NCBI RefSeq assembly: GCF_900114055.1
Contig: NZ_FORR01000011.1
Coordinates: 1 to 64,000, forward strand
Origin: Thermoflavimicrobium dichotomicum
GTDB taxonomy: Bacteria > Bacillota > Bacilli > Thermoactinomycetales > Thermoactinomycetaceae
Direction of reading: 5' to 3'
DNA length: 64,000 nucleotides
Translations under genes and position numbers: made by a program
Notes under the pieces: generated by a model
What the model saw: the letters and a program-made list of their open reading frames with translations, nothing else
What the model was told of the DNA's origin: nothing
Databases searched by the model: none
Shown: positions 42,774-52,308 of the stretch, piece after piece
Numbering within the stretch: the stretch's first letter is position 1
Layout: every line of letters begins with the position of its first letter

Positions 42774-43514
42774 TTAAGGTTTTGTCGCGACAAAAAATGC
42801 TTTTCCTAAGCTAGGTGGAATACCAAAGTCGGAAGTATCTATTTGCGACACATGGATAAAACCCACTTCTTTTAGAAGTTCGATGATTTCATGAGTGGTA
42901 TAGCTTCTCTGTTGAAGAGGGATATCTTCTCTTTGCCAGTGGTCCTGTTCTTTTTGAAAAAGGGTAAGTTGGTAATGAGCGAACTTGGTTTGAGAGTCAT
43001 AGGTAACTGATTTAATACAGGCATAGTCTGGTTCTACGATGCCAAAAGATCCCGTGTGTTGTAGGTAAATCGCTTCTGTATTGATATCAAACAGGAAAAT
43101 GCCTTGATTGTCTAATGAATCAAAAACATTTTTAAACACTTGAAATACTTCATCTGTTGATAAAATATGGTTAAGGCTGTCAAAAACAGAGATCACCCCT
43201 TGAAATGTGGAAGCCGGGGATCGAAAGCTTCTCGCATCTTCGACCAAAAAGGTAGTATTTGGGGCATTTTGCTTGGCATATTTGATCATTTCTTTTGATA
43301 AATCGATACCTACGACTTGATAACCAAGGTCAGATAGAGCTTTGGCTAATTGGCCGGTTCCACAACAGAGATCCAAAATGGTGGATGATTTGTTTATTTT
43401 TTCTAGTAGAAATTTTTTTAAAATAGGAATGATACCTTCAGAAAAACCTGCAAACTTTTCATTGTAGATCCTGGCAAACAGATCGTAGTTATTTACTTCT
43501 TTGACTTGGGACAT
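42774..43514 (-). CDS. SAM-dependent methyltransferase (class I)
   Basis: A 246-residue methyltransferase. Motif I is ILDLCCGTGQLAKALSDLGY, followed by VVGIDLSKEMIKYAKQNAP, FLVEDARSF and the VISVFDSLNHI stretch. The order matches small-molecule methyltransferases of the Methyltransf_25/YrrT-like group. The substrate is unknown. ATG 43514 has GAGAGGAAGAG upstream and is preferred over the in-frame 43562. It is monocistronic on the minus strand. Confidence 0.88.
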   Translation of the reverse strand: MSQVKEVNNYDLFARIYNEKFAGFSEGIIPILKKFLLEKINKSSTILDLCCGTGQLAKALSDLGYQVVGIDLSKEMIKYAKQNAPNTTFLVEDARSFRSPASTFQGVISVFDSLNHILSTDEVFQVFKNVFDSLDNQGIFLFDINTEAIYLQHTGSFGIVEPDYACIKSVTYDSQTKFAHYQLTLFQKEQDHWQREDIPLQQRSYTTHEIIELLKEVGFIHVSQIDTSDFGIPPSLGKAFFVATKP

Positions 43515-43629
43515 GGGACTCTTCCTCTCACATTGTTTATACATTGTATTATCTCTAGCCAAATTCTTATTCCTGAAATATTAATAACAAGCTAATCTTA
43601 TTGTTCTGTTTTTAGTTTGGTTTGGACAA

Positions 43630-43662
43630 ATAGACCTGGCACAAACATAGCGCCAGGTCGAT
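43630..43662 (-). terminator. Terminator-like hairpin downstream of the radical SAM gene
   Basis: GACCTGGC (43633-43640) pairs with GCCAGGTC (43652-43659). The T-rich tail on the minus strand is short. Confidence 0.55.
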
Positions 43663-43712
43663 TCCGTAATCGGCGGGAATCCTTTTCTAACACGAATACA
43701 GCAGAGATCTAT

Positions 43713-45485
43713 TCACCCTGCATATTTTGCTGTTAGTTCGGGTTCCAACTTCATCGTGTAACTGCGGACTGCCTTGGATTCCTGTGGACGATACAGGACG
43801 ATTAAAGCGGTTTTCTGCTCGATGATTTCTCCCTTTTCCAAGTACGTTTCCATATCAAATGGAAGAACTTCGATCACGGCATGTTTAAACAGATCACGTT
43901 CTGTTAAGCCAAGCTGGGCAAAGTCACCAGATACCTGATCAGGATACTCCATGGCATACTGGATCAGAGCGGACAACTGTGCTTTATCCAGTGTTAAATC
44001 CCACCAGGCTTTGCGTGGTCTTTGCTTATGATTGAAAAGGTAATCGTATTTCATCAAGCCGAGAATGATATCCATTCGTTGGGTGTTCCGCTGTTCCAGA
44101 AAGGATCGTAGACGAATGAACAGATCCTCCAGTTGATGGCCAATTTTCTGCCATCCACGTGCTTCCCAGTAGTCGCCGAATTCCTGAAAGAAATCAAAAG
44201 GTGAAGCAAATTCATGTTGGATCAGATATTCGACCGTATGGTCCATCCGGTGTGCGTTCCAGTATTTTTCCAGGACATCTTCCACTCGCTTGATCCGCAC
44301 AATATCTGAAAAAGGGAGAATGTCATTTCCGAGAATCTCATAAGGTGCCCTTTCCATATAGACATAGTTATATTTCTCAGCATTCAGGCGCAAACCGGTT
44401 CCTCTTAGCATTTTTAAAAAGCCTAACTGTAATTCTTCCGGCCGGAGAGCAAATACGTCGTTAAATGTTTGCTTGAACCGATGATAGTCCTCAAGCGGTA
44501 GACCAGCGATCAGATCCAGATGTTGGGTGATCTTGCCGCTTTCCCTGATTTTGGTCACCGTTCGTGACAGTTTCTCAAAGTTTTGCCGACGTTTGACTGC
44601 CAGGTTCGTTGGATCATGTGTGGATTGTACACCGATTTCAAAACGGAAAATGCCTGGTGGTGCATGCTCAGCCAAAAAGTCGATGACTTCAGGTCGCATG
44701 ATGTCCGCTGTAATTTCAAATTGGAATACACAGCCCCTGTGATTCTCGATAAGGAATTGGAAAATCTCCATTGCATAATCACGCTTGATATTAAACGTCC
44801 GGTCCACGAACTTAATGATCTTGGCCCCATTTTCAATCAGGTATAGCAAATCCTGCTTGGTCCGTTCGATATCAAAGTAGCGCACACCTGTCTCAATACT
44901 CGATAGGCAAAACTGACAGCTGAACGGGCAACCACGGCTGGTCTCAAAGTAAACGATCCGGTTGGGCAAATGGGGAAGATCTTCCGGAAAGCGATGGGGT
45001 GAAGGGATTTCATTTAAATTGGCTTTCGGGCGTGGTGGATTGAGAATGATTTCTTCACCCTTGCGATAGGCCAAACCATAAACAAAATGGAACTTTTGCT
45101 CTCCACCAAGTTCCGTCAGTAAATGATGGAACGTTTCCTCTCCTTCACCCATGACAATGAAGTCCACTTGTTGCAATCGTTCCATCCAATACTTTGTGTC
45201 GTATGATACTTCTGGGCCGCCCAGCACAATTTTTAGCTCCGGTTTTACCTTTTTCAGCATATCAATAACCGTGATGGTCTCTTCAATGTTCCAAATGTAA
45301 CAGGAAAAACCGATCACATCCGGATTGCGATTGTATAGATCCGATACAATATTCATGGCTGGATCTTTAATGGTGTATTCAGCAATCTCGATATCAAATT
45401 CTCTGCCACTGTATGCCTTCAAATAGCGCAGGGCGAGAGAAGTATGAATATATTTCGCATTCAGTGTAGACAAGACGATTTTCAT
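43713..45485 (-). CDS. B12-binding domain radical SAM protein (DUF4080-type)
   Basis: A 590-residue enzyme. The N-terminal ~140 residues are a cobalamin-binding-like fold (VIGFSCYIWNIEETITVIDM; IVLGGPEVSYD). The radical SAM core starts with the cluster motif RGCPFSCQFCLSSIETGVR, then IKFVDRTFNIKRDYAMEIF. The C-terminal ~220 residues correspond to DUF4080 (MEYPDQVSGDFAQLG region). The lack of the usual B12-ligand DxHxxG is notable. The function of this subfamily is not established; methylation or tRNA/lipid modification are possibilities. ATG 45485 follows GAGGTTGAG. Confidence 0.9.
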   Translation of the reverse strand: MKIVLSTLNAKYIHTSLALRYLKAYSGREFDIEIAEYTIKDPAMNIVSDLYNRNPDVIGFSCYIWNIEETITVIDMLKKVKPELKIVLGGPEVSYDTKYWMERLQQVDFIVMGEGEETFHHLLTELGGEQKFHFVYGLAYRKGEEIILNPPRPKANLNEIPSPHRFPEDLPHLPNRIVYFETSRGCPFSCQFCLSSIETGVRYFDIERTKQDLLYLIENGAKIIKFVDRTFNIKRDYAMEIFQFLIENHRGCVFQFEITADIMRPEVIDFLAEHAPPGIFRFEIGVQSTHDPTNLAVKRRQNFEKLSRTVTKIRESGKITQHLDLIAGLPLEDYHRFKQTFNDVFALRPEELQLGFLKMLRGTGLRLNAEKYNYVYMERAPYEILGNDILPFSDIVRIKRVEDVLEKYWNAHRMDHTVEYLIQHEFASPFDFFQEFGDYWEARGWQKIGHQLEDLFIRLRSFLEQRNTQRMDIILGLMKYDYLFNHKQRPRKAWWDLTLDKAQLSALIQYAMEYPDQVSGDFAQLGLTERDLFKHAVIEVLPFDMETYLEKGEIIEQKTALIVLYRPQESKAVRSYTMKLEPELTAKYAG

Positions 45486-45614
45486 ATAACTCAACCTCAT
45501 TTGATTGATTGACGTTGTTTTTAGCTTCTTTCTTTAAAAGAACTCTGCAAATCTTTTCTTATTCTACACTGAATGAGATGAAAGGTAAAACAGAACAAGA
45601 AAGAATGGCATGGG

Positions 45615-46499
45615 TTATTTTTCGAAAAAATCTAACGGAATAATAAGATGGGTGTATTTTTTTACTTGCAATTCGTCAAGGGATATGATTTTTTTTCTTG
45701 GGTCAGGGAGAAAGCATTCAACAATATGATAATGAATTCCGAATATCGAATTTGTAACTTTTAAATAAACAGGTACAATCGGAATATTGTCTGTAAGTTG
45801 GCTTGCCAAGGCTAGGGATGGATACACTAACTTGTGTTTAGCCAAAGATCGATAGTTTCTATCCTGTTTGGCTTCTAATATAAATAAGGTAGGTTGTCCC
45901 TTTCTTTTTTCTATAAACATGGAATCGATTTCTACCTGTCCCTCTCTGTGTTCTAACTTGATATCAATTAAAGTATGTGGCTTAAACTGAAATGAAAAAG
46001 TGGATCTACATGTCATGGGTGGGTAAAGGGCGTGATTGGAATCTAAATCTAAAGCATAATTCAAAAGACCGGAAGCAAAAGCAAGGTTAACGAATGATCC
46101 TTCTGTTAATTTTGGAAATAATCGATAGATGGAAAGGTCGCTATTTTCATGTTTGGGTATGAAATATTCGCCATGTTCACTAAATATGTTCTTGTCCATT
46201 ATGAAAAAATCATCGAGTCTTGGTCCTTTAACAATACAAAACTGTGTAGATCGGTTGTCATTTGAGCGGCCTAAACGTAGTATCATAGCATTATTTTTTC
46301 TTAAAGATTTATGCAGCTTTTCTTTAAAGTCGATTGAAATATTACTAGCCGTTTGGACATTTGGTAGATTATATTCTTTTAAATATTGTTTGAAAGATAG
46401 TGGTCCATATAAAAATATTTCTTTATCCTCTAATTTTTTTGCTATGGGCTCAAAAATGTCAGTTGATGCATAGGTCTTGCGGAGAACTATTTTTATCAT
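45615..46499 (-). CDS. Hypothetical protein with a PD-(D/E)XK-like core
   Basis: A ~294-residue protein. The C-terminal half has VEIDSMFIEKRKGQPTLFIL followed by EAKQDRNY. The D...ExK spacing (EID, then ILEAK) is that of PD-(D/E)XK nucleases, with a following helix SLAKHKLVYPSLALASQL. The N-terminal half is unfamiliar. No methyltransferase adjoins it, so it may be a solitary type II-like nuclease relative or an inactive fold. Its AT content is higher than that of its neighbours, which suggests transfer. The start is uncertain: ATG 46499 has GAGAGG touching it, and TTG 46547 has no site. Confidence 0.6.
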   Translation of the reverse strand: MIKIVLRKTYASTDIFEPIAKKLEDKEIFLYGPLSFKQYLKEYNLPNVQTASNISIDFKEKLHKSLRKNNAMILRLGRSNDNRSTQFCIVKGPRLDDFFIMDKNIFSEHGEYFIPKHENSDLSIYRLFPKLTEGSFVNLAFASGLLNYALDLDSNHALYPPMTCRSTFSFQFKPHTLIDIKLEHREGQVEIDSMFIEKRKGQPTLFILEAKQDRNYRSLAKHKLVYPSLALASQLTDNIPIVPVYLKVTNSIFGIHYHIVECFLPDPRKKIISLDELQVKKYTHLIIPLDFFEK

Positions 46500-46816
46500 C
46501 CTCTCAAGATTATTATTTATATAAATGTTATTTCTATTATAATACAAATAATATTTTGTTATATATGAATAAAATAATATTGATTTGTTCAGAGGACAAA
46601 TCCGGGGTGTCTGGTGTCCGTTTGCGACGCTTCACACCGGTTTTTCTATACAGTAGTTGGGTAATATGGGTGAAAAAAGCAAAAAGGCATTAGAAGAGCA
46701 TTAAATCATATTTAACTATTCGTGATTCACCCTTTTATAATAGAACAATGTCACTTATCATTAAAAATATAGTCTATTTTTAAAAAGAATATAGATGAAA
46801 CCGAAAGGAGTAAAAA

Positions 46817-47755
46817 ATGATCAGCAGAGAAGAACGAATCCGGGGCGGTTTTTGGGGACTGTTGATTGGTGATGCATTGGGGGTTCCTTATGAATTTACT
46901 GCTGCTCATGACATTCCGCCATTGGAAGAGATCGATTTTGAGCCTCCAACTGGATTTAATAAAGCTTATCCGTACGTTCCAGCCGGTACTTGGTCAGATG
47001 ATGGGGCACAAGCACTGGCTTTACTTGATTCGTTATTAACTTGCAGAAAATTGGACCTGGATGATTTTGCAAAGCGACTCCTGGCATGGTATGAACGTGG
47101 AGAATACGCCGTTGATTACCATGTGTTTGATGTAGGAATACAGACAGGAGAGGCACTGAATGCTGTTCGCTCAGGGACTGCCCCCACACAGTCGGGATGG
47201 GTTCGTCCAGAAGGAAAAGGAAATGGAGCATTGATGCGGGTATTGCCTCTGGCATTATGGCATCGGGGTACAGATGAGGAACTGGTGGAGGATGCGCACC
47301 GGCAATCTCTGGTTACCCATGCCCATCCGACCAATCAGGTTTGCTGTGCGCTTTATTGTGTATGGGCGAGAAGGTTATTGTCAGGTATGGATGTAAACGC
47401 AGGATATCTGGATGCAGTCCGGACTTTACGGGAGATCTATCCGCAGGGGAGTGTTTACTCGGCTGAATTGGAATGGACGATTCGGCCTGAGGATGGGCCC
47501 GTTGCGGATGGGAGTGGATATGTCGTTGACAGTTTACGCGCTGCTCTACTCACATTGCAGCAACCTGACTATGAACAGGTGGTAAAGTCAGCCGTTGCCA
47601 TTGGGAGAGATACGGATACCAATGCGGCCATTGCAGGAGGTTTGGCAGGGATCCGTGATGGGGTGTCCATGATTCCGGAAAAATGGTTGAGGGATTTGCG
47701 AGGAAAAGAGATTGCAGAACCTTTGTTGACGAAATTGCTCATGGTAGCCTTATAA
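46817..47755 (+). CDS. ADP-ribosylglycohydrolase family protein
   Basis: A 312-residue member of the DraG/ARH fold that removes ADP-ribose from proteins or small molecules. Mg-binding motifs are GLLIGDALGVPYEF, WSDDGAQAL (the usual SDDT..L is altered to SDDGAQ), GKGNGALMRVLPLALW and AIGRDTDTNAAIAGGLAG. The T-to-G change in the first metal motif may alter activity. ATG 46817 is preceded by GAAAGGAGTAAAAA. It is monocistronic; its physiological target is unknown. Confidence 0.9.
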   Translation: MISREERIRGGFWGLLIGDALGVPYEFTAAHDIPPLEEIDFEPPTGFNKAYPYVPAGTWSDDGAQALALLDSLLTCRKLDLDDFAKRLLAWYERGEYAVDYHVFDVGIQTGEALNAVRSGTAPTQSGWVRPEGKGNGALMRVLPLALWHRGTDEELVEDAHRQSLVTHAHPTNQVCCALYCVWARRLLSGMDVNAGYLDAVRTLREIYPQGSVYSAELEWTIRPEDGPVADGSGYVVDSLRAALLTLQQPDYEQVVKSAVAIGRDTDTNAAIAGGLAGIRDGVSMIPEKWLRDLRGKEIAEPLLTKLLMVAL

Positions 47756-47807
47756 AAGGCAAATGATGTGATATCAAAGAGCATGGACAGATCGTGATCC
47801 AATTTCA

Positions 47808-47836
47808 TTGCTTATATAAGGCAAATGATGTATAAT
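47808..47836 (+). promoter_or_regulatory. Sigma-A promoter of the miaB-ricA unit
   Basis: TTGCTT (47808-47813), 17 bases, TATAAT (47831-47836). It lies 87 bases upstream of the miaB start. Confidence 0.7.
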
Positions 47837-47922
47837 TTATAAATTGCAGAGACTTAGTCGACGAAAGTAATGCCGTTGATATAGATGGTTCTGGATTTGG
47901 ATCGTAGAAAGGTGTGATATCG

Positions 47923-49398
47923 ATGGCTACTACGAAAGATTATAGCCAGTATTTCGTCGCGCCTGATTTGAAAGCGGCGAAAAAGCGGGGAAAAGAAGAG
48001 GTTCAGGTACTGCAGTTTGAACAGATTCCTGAGGATATGCGCCATGTTGGAAAAAACAAACGTTATCTGATTCAAACCTATGGATGCCAGATGAACGTGC
48101 ATGATAGTGAAACGATTGCCGGGATTTTGGAGCAGATGGGTTATACACCCACTGAGCATGAGTATGATGCAGATATTATCTTGCTAAATACCTGTGCGAT
48201 TCGTGAAAACGCCGAAGATAAAGTGTTTGGTACCTTGGGCCGGTTAAAACAGTTAAAACTGGAAAAACCTGACCTGATTCTGGGTGTCTGTGGCTGCATG
48301 TCGCAAGAAGAATCGGTTGTCAATCGCTTGCTGCAGAGCTATCAATATGTAGATTTGGTATTTGGTACGCATAATATCCATCGTTTGCCATACCTGCTGC
48401 AAAATGCATTATACAGCAAGGAAATGGTTGTCGAAGTGTGGTCCAAGGAAGGCGACGTCATCGAAAATATGCCAAAAGTTCGCAGTGATGGTTTGCGCGC
48501 TTGGGTAAATATCATGTATGGGTGCGACAAGTTCTGCACTTACTGCATTGTTCCATATACTCGTGGAAAAGAGCGCAGCCGTCGTCCTGAAGATGTGTTA
48601 AATGAAATCCGCGAGCTTGCACGGAAAGGTTACCAGGAAGTGACTTTGCTCGGGCAAAATGTGAATGCTTACGGTAAAGATTTCAAAGACATCGATTATC
48701 GTTTTGGCGATTTAATGGATGATGTCCGCAAAATCGGGATCCCACGTGTTCGTTTTACGACCAGCCATCCCCGTGATTTCGATGATCATTTGATCGAAGT
48801 GTTGGCGAAACGTGGAAACCTGGTTGAGCATATTCACTTGCCTGTACAATCAGGAAGTACTGAAGTGTTGAAATTGATGGCCAGAAAATATACGCGTGAA
48901 CAATACCTGGAACTGGTCAGAAAGATTAAACAGGCCATTCCAGATGTGGTTCTGACTACCGATATTATCGTTGGCTTCCCAGGGGAGACGGAAGAACAGT
49001 TTGAAGAAACACTGTCACTGGTGAAAGAAGTGGAATATGATTCCGCTTATACATTTATTTATTCTCCGCGGGAAGGAACGCCGGCAGCCAAAATGAAAGA
49101 TGACGTTCCGATGGAAGTCAAAAAGGAGCGACTGCAGCGTTTGAATGAAGTGGTCAATGAAATTGCCCGTCGTAAAAATGAAGCGTTGCGCGGACAAGTT
49201 GTGGAAGTATTGGTAGAAGGTGAAAGCAAGAAGAATCCAGATGTCCTGTCTGGACGGACACGTACGAACAAGCTCGTGAATTTCCGTGGTCCAAAACATC
49301 TCATCGGTCGGTTTGTCCATGTGCGTATTACAGAACCGCAAACATGGACGTTAAATGGCGAATGGGTTGAAGAGCCAGTGGCACAGGTAGGTGTGTAA
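47923..49398 (+). CDS. miaB: tRNA (i6A37) methylthiotransferase
   Basis: A 491-residue radical SAM enzyme that adds the methylthio group to i6A37 of tRNAs, acting after MiaA (encoded at 57781). The N-terminal UPF0004 domain carries three cysteines ([34 protein letters not shown]) for an auxiliary cluster. The radical SAM motif is [21 protein letters not shown], written here in part, and a TRAM domain closes the protein (~420-480). The N-terminal extension of ~65 residues is usual in Bacillales. ATG 47923 has AAAGGTGTG 8 bases upstream. Confidence 0.96.
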   Translation: MATTKDYSQYFVAPDLKAAKKRGKEEVQVLQFEQIPEDMRHVGKNKRYLIQTYGCQMNVHDSETIAGILEQMGYTPTEHEYDADIILLNTCAIRENAEDKVFGTLGRLKQLKLEKPDLILGVCGCMSQEESVVNRLLQSYQYVDLVFGTHNIHRLPYLLQNALYSKEMVVEVWSKEGDVIENMPKVRSDGLRAWVNIMYGCDKFCTYCIVPYTRGKERSRRPEDVLNEIRELARKGYQEVTLLGQNVNAYGKDFKDIDYRFGDLMDDVRKIGIPRVRFTTSHPRDFDDHLIEVLAKRGNLVEHIHLPVQSGSTEVLKLMARKYTREQYLELVRKIKQAIPDVVLTTDIIVGFPGETEEQFEETLSLVKEVEYDSAYTFIYSPREGTPAAKMKDDVPMEVKKERLQRLNEVVNEIARRKNEALRGQVVEVLVEGESKKNPDVLSGRTRTNKLVNFRGPKHLIGRFVHVRITEPQTWTLNGEWVEEPVAQVGV

Positions 49399-49400
49399 GG

Positions 49401-49820
49401 ATGTCTGCCTCGCTATCGGATCATCCGATTGTGCATCTAGCTCGTCGGTTTGCTGCCCGGCTGCAGGAATGTGCTGAGGTTCAGCGTTTTCGTCAGGCTG
49501 AACAGCAAATCAATCAAAGTGAAACGGTACGCCATTTGATTGAAACCATTAAACGCAAACAAAAAGAGTGGGTTCATGCCAAGCATTATCAAAAGACGGA
49601 ATATGTTCGACAGCTCGAGCAGGAGCTGGACCAACTCCAGCGGGAATTGGATAACTTGCCCATTGTGCGTGAGTACCAACAGTCCCAGGTAGATGTGAAT
49701 GATTTGTTGCAAACAATCCAACAAGTGGTAGCAGATACCATTTCCGCAAAAATTCATGTGGAAACGGGCGGAGATGTATCAGGCGGATGCGGAAGTGGTG
49801 GCCCGTGCGGCTGTAAGTAA
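49401..49820 (+). CDS. ricA: RicA/YmcA, YlbF-family RNA-maturation and sporulation regulator
   Basis: A 139-residue helical protein of the YlbF/YmcA family. With RicF and RicT it forms a complex in B. subtilis that stimulates RNase Y-dependent mRNA processing and the Spo0A phosphorelay, and that carries Fe-S clusters. The C-terminal cysteine cluster (GGCGSGGPCGCK) fits the Fe-S role. Long amphipathic helices occupy ~10-115. It follows miaB after two bases, as in B. subtilis ymcB-ymcA, with cotE downstream. A strong terminator closes the unit. Confidence 0.92.
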   Translation: MSASLSDHPIVHLARRFAARLQECAEVQRFRQAEQQINQSETVRHLIETIKRKQKEWVHAKHYQKTEYVRQLEQELDQLQRELDNLPIVREYQQSQVDVNDLLQTIQQVVADTISAKIHVETGGDVSGGCGSGGPCGCK

Positions 49821-49838
49821 CCGAAACAAGAAAGTAAC

Positions 49839-49877
49839 ACATGGCATCTAATTATATTTAGATGCCATGTTTTTTTG
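49839..49877 (+). terminator. Rho-independent terminator after ricA
   Basis: ACATGGCATCTA (49839-49850) pairs perfectly with TAGATGCCATGT (49859-49870), followed by seven T residues. Confidence 0.95.
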
Positions 49878-50112
49878 TTAGGAGGCAGGTACAACCCTCT
49901 TTTCAAAAAGGTGGTATTGATTTTTGAATATTCGTTCGGTCATTACGCTATAGCCTGAGGAATATTGAATTTTATTTTGATTCATGGATGCTTGGAGTAT
50001 GCGGAAAAGGAAGCTAAATATTTTTTTCTAAAAAACTTATCTGGGTGTTTGCACCTATGACAAACGCCCTGCATACATTTGTTAAAGAACCACCTTTGGA
50101 GGAGGGAATACC

Positions 50113-50688
50113 GTGTCATATAGAGATAGAAGTGTAGAGTATCGTCAGATCATTACTAAAGCGGTATGTGGAAAAGGACGGAAATTTTCGCAAGCTACCC
50201 ATTCCATTCGTCCGCCGGAAAATATTTACAATATCTTGGGAGCCTGGATTATCAATCATAAGTACGATTGCAGCAAAGTGGGAGAAGTAGTGGAAGTTCG
50301 GGGAAGTTATGACATTAACATCTGGTATTCGACCAAGGGAAATACGAAAACAGATGTGGTCAAGGAAACAGTACACTATGTGGAGCAGGTTCCACTGAGT
50401 TACTATGATCGCCACTCGCGGGAAGCTACCGTCCAGGTAAGCGCTGCTGCAACGCAGGCTCCCAATTGTGTGGAAGCATCCATTGCTGCCCAGTCGGATT
50501 TGGTGATGGTCAGAGTGGAAAAAGAGTTTGTGGTTGAGATGGTGGGTGAAACCAAAGTTTGTGTCCCGGTCTATCCATTAGAATATGCAGAAACAGACGA
50601 AAAGGATATTATGTCTTATTCCCATGATGATAATGAAGAATATGAGGATTTGGATCCGGATCTCATTATTGATGATCTGGATGACTGA
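50113..50688 (+). CDS. cotE: Outer spore coat morphogenetic protein CotE
   Basis: A 191-residue CotE protein, which in Bacillus directs assembly of the outer spore coat in the mother cell. Visible features are EYRQIITKAVCGKGRKFSQA, THSIRPPENIYNILGAWIIN, and DINIWYSTKGNTKTDVVKET in the middle. The C-terminus is highly acidic (DDNEEYEDLDPDLIIDDLDD), as in other CotE proteins. GTG 50113 follows GGAGGAGGGAATACC. It should be transcribed in the mother cell by a sporulation sigma factor; I could not define the promoter with confidence in the 240 bases upstream. Confidence 0.95.
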   Translation: MSYRDRSVEYRQIITKAVCGKGRKFSQATHSIRPPENIYNILGAWIINHKYDCSKVGEVVEVRGSYDINIWYSTKGNTKTDVVKETVHYVEQVPLSYYDRHSREATVQVSAAATQAPNCVEASIAAQSDLVMVRVEKEFVVEMVGETKVCVPVYPLEYAETDEKDIMSYSHDDNEEYEDLDPDLIIDDLDD

Positions 50689-50738
50689 ACAGGAACTGTA
50701 GGTTCCAAGGACATTCACTAACAAGGGGTTTCACAAAT

Positions 50739-50765
50739 AGAAGGCAACTGCCTTCTTTTTCTTTT
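50739..50765 (+). terminator. Rho-independent terminator after cotE
   Basis: AGAAGGCA (50739-50746) and TGCCTTCT (50749-50756) form a compact stem followed by a T run. Confidence 0.88.
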
Positions 50766-50841
50766 TAACCATTTTGATGTTCAAAACATAGCATGGGTAT
50801 AGAACTTCAATGTGTCTGGTGCTGTAGAAAGGGGAAAGGTT

Positions 50842-52227
50842 ATGGGAGCCGTTACCCTGCCTTCGATTCCGATGAGAAATGAAAGACAGATTCGCGAACA
50901 GATTATCACAAAAGAACGGAAGTTAGCATCGACGATCCAATTGGATGCTCCAGAATTACGGCTTGTCTCCAAATCGATGCTAACTTTAAACTCCCCCGAA
51001 CATATCGAGCGATGTAAAAACCAGGAATTAAGGAATGAACTCCTTGCATTACATGGCGTTCCGCTATTTAAACAAATGAATGTGTTGAAAGAATATATTT
51101 TGTGTGTATTTCAAACACGAGTGGTTGCAATGTATCGTTCAAAAGAGACTTCTGTATGGACATCTTTAAAAAAGCAAAAACGTTTTCAATATCAACAAAT
51201 CCCTTTACACGAAAGCGGAAAAGAGGTTCGCAAAGTACAAATATTGGCGATTCGGGCGATTTATGCACTGGGGTTGGATTATGGAGTGGTTATCTGTGGA
51301 ATTGGATCAGGCAAGCATGTGGGAGTCAAAAAAATTGTCACGCATCCCAAGCTGAATGATAAGATGGAAGCGGCTTATGTTCGTGCCATTCAGGATTATG
51401 CCAATCTGCTATTAAAACCCCGTACTCCCATTCATCAAATTGTATTGGGAGCTGATCCGGAGTTTGTCGTTCAATCCAATCGTGGCAAACTTGTGATCGC
51501 TTCCAAATATTTTCCCAAAAACGGTCGCGTCGGTTGTGATGATATCTGGATTGGACAAAATCATGCAAATAAGCCAGTGGTAGAGATTCGTCCTGATCCG
51601 ACTTCTGATCCTCGCCGCTTGATGGCCAACATCTATCAGAATCTGTTATATGCCACCAAAAAAATAGGACATCTTCCTGCAACATGGTTAGCAGGATCCA
51701 TGCCTTATAAAGGTTTTCCTTTAGGAGGCCATATTCACTTCAGTGGGATTCAACCGAATTTTAAGCTGTTGCGAGCACTGGATAATTACTTGGCTTTGCC
51801 TTTTATCCTGGCAGAAGATCCAGCAGGAAAGAAGCGTCGACCCAAGTATGGATATTTAGGCGACTTTCGTTATCAGGAGCATGGAGGGTTTGAATATCGT
51901 ACATTGCCAAGTTGGCTCGTTTCTCCGATTTTAACCAAAGGAGCATTTGCTTTAGCCAAGCTGATCGGGGCTTACTATCATTTGTTGCAATTTGATCCCC
52001 TTAGTGAAGTGAAGATGCAACGAGCGTATTATGCAGGGGATAAAAATGAATTAAGGGATTGGTTTGAAATCTTGTGGGTGGATCTGAAACGGTTAAAAGA
52101 TTATGAAAAGCATGAGGTATTACTTGAAGATTTTTATCAATATATCACATCTGGGAGAACCTGGGATGAAACCCGGGATATTCGCAAGGTTTGGCGACTT
52201 CCGCCGTTTGCCTCCAAAAAATCGTAA
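50842..52227 (+). CDS. Putative amidoligase (phiEco32-like COOH-NH2 ligase type 2)
   Basis: A 461-residue protein. The C-terminal ~260 residues fit the COOH-NH2 ligase type 2 family of the glutamine-synthetase-like amidoligase superfamily: LGADPEFVVQSNRGKLVIAS, VVEIRPDPTSDPRRLMANIY, WLAGSMPYKGFPLGGHIHFS and YQEHGGFEYRTLPSWL. The Glu and His residues in DPEF, EIRPDP and GGHIHFS are the expected metal/ATP ligands. Members are predicted to form amide bonds on peptides or proteins. The N-terminal ~200 residues are unfamiliar. ATG 50842 is preceded by AAAGGGGAAAGG. Its place between cotE and mutS suggests, but does not prove, a spore-coat link. Confidence 0.8.
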   Translation: MGAVTLPSIPMRNERQIREQIITKERKLASTIQLDAPELRLVSKSMLTLNSPEHIERCKNQELRNELLALHGVPLFKQMNVLKEYILCVFQTRVVAMYRSKETSVWTSLKKQKRFQYQQIPLHESGKEVRKVQILAIRAIYALGLDYGVVICGIGSGKHVGVKKIVTHPKLNDKMEAAYVRAIQDYANLLLKPRTPIHQIVLGADPEFVVQSNRGKLVIASKYFPKNGRVGCDDIWIGQNHANKPVVEIRPDPTSDPRRLMANIYQNLLYATKKIGHLPATWLAGSMPYKGFPLGGHIHFSGIQPNFKLLRALDNYLALPFILAEDPAGKKRRPKYGYLGDFRYQEHGGFEYRTLPSWLVSPILTKGAFALAKLIGAYYHLLQFDPLSEVKMQRAYYAGDKNELRDWFEILWVDLKRLKDYEKHEVLLEDFYQYITSGRTWDETRDIRKVWRLPPFASKKS

Positions 52228-52240
52228 CAAAATGCGTGAC

Positions 52241-52270
52241 TTGTTCCACGTTTTCAGCCCATGTTAAAAT
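52241..52270 (+). promoter_or_regulatory. Candidate mutS promoter
   Basis: TTGTTC (52241-52246), 18 bases, TAAAAT (52265-52270), about 38 bases upstream of the TTG start of mutS. Confidence 0.45.
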
Positions 52271-52308
52271 AAGTTGAGTTCAATTTAGATACGGAGGCGT
52301 AAGAGAGA

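Noticed and set aside
47758-47836. Direct repeat GGCAAATGATGT around the miaB promoter as a regulator site
   Set aside because: Two copies ~60 bases apart could be chance in AT-rich DNA; the first overlaps the end of the previous gene.
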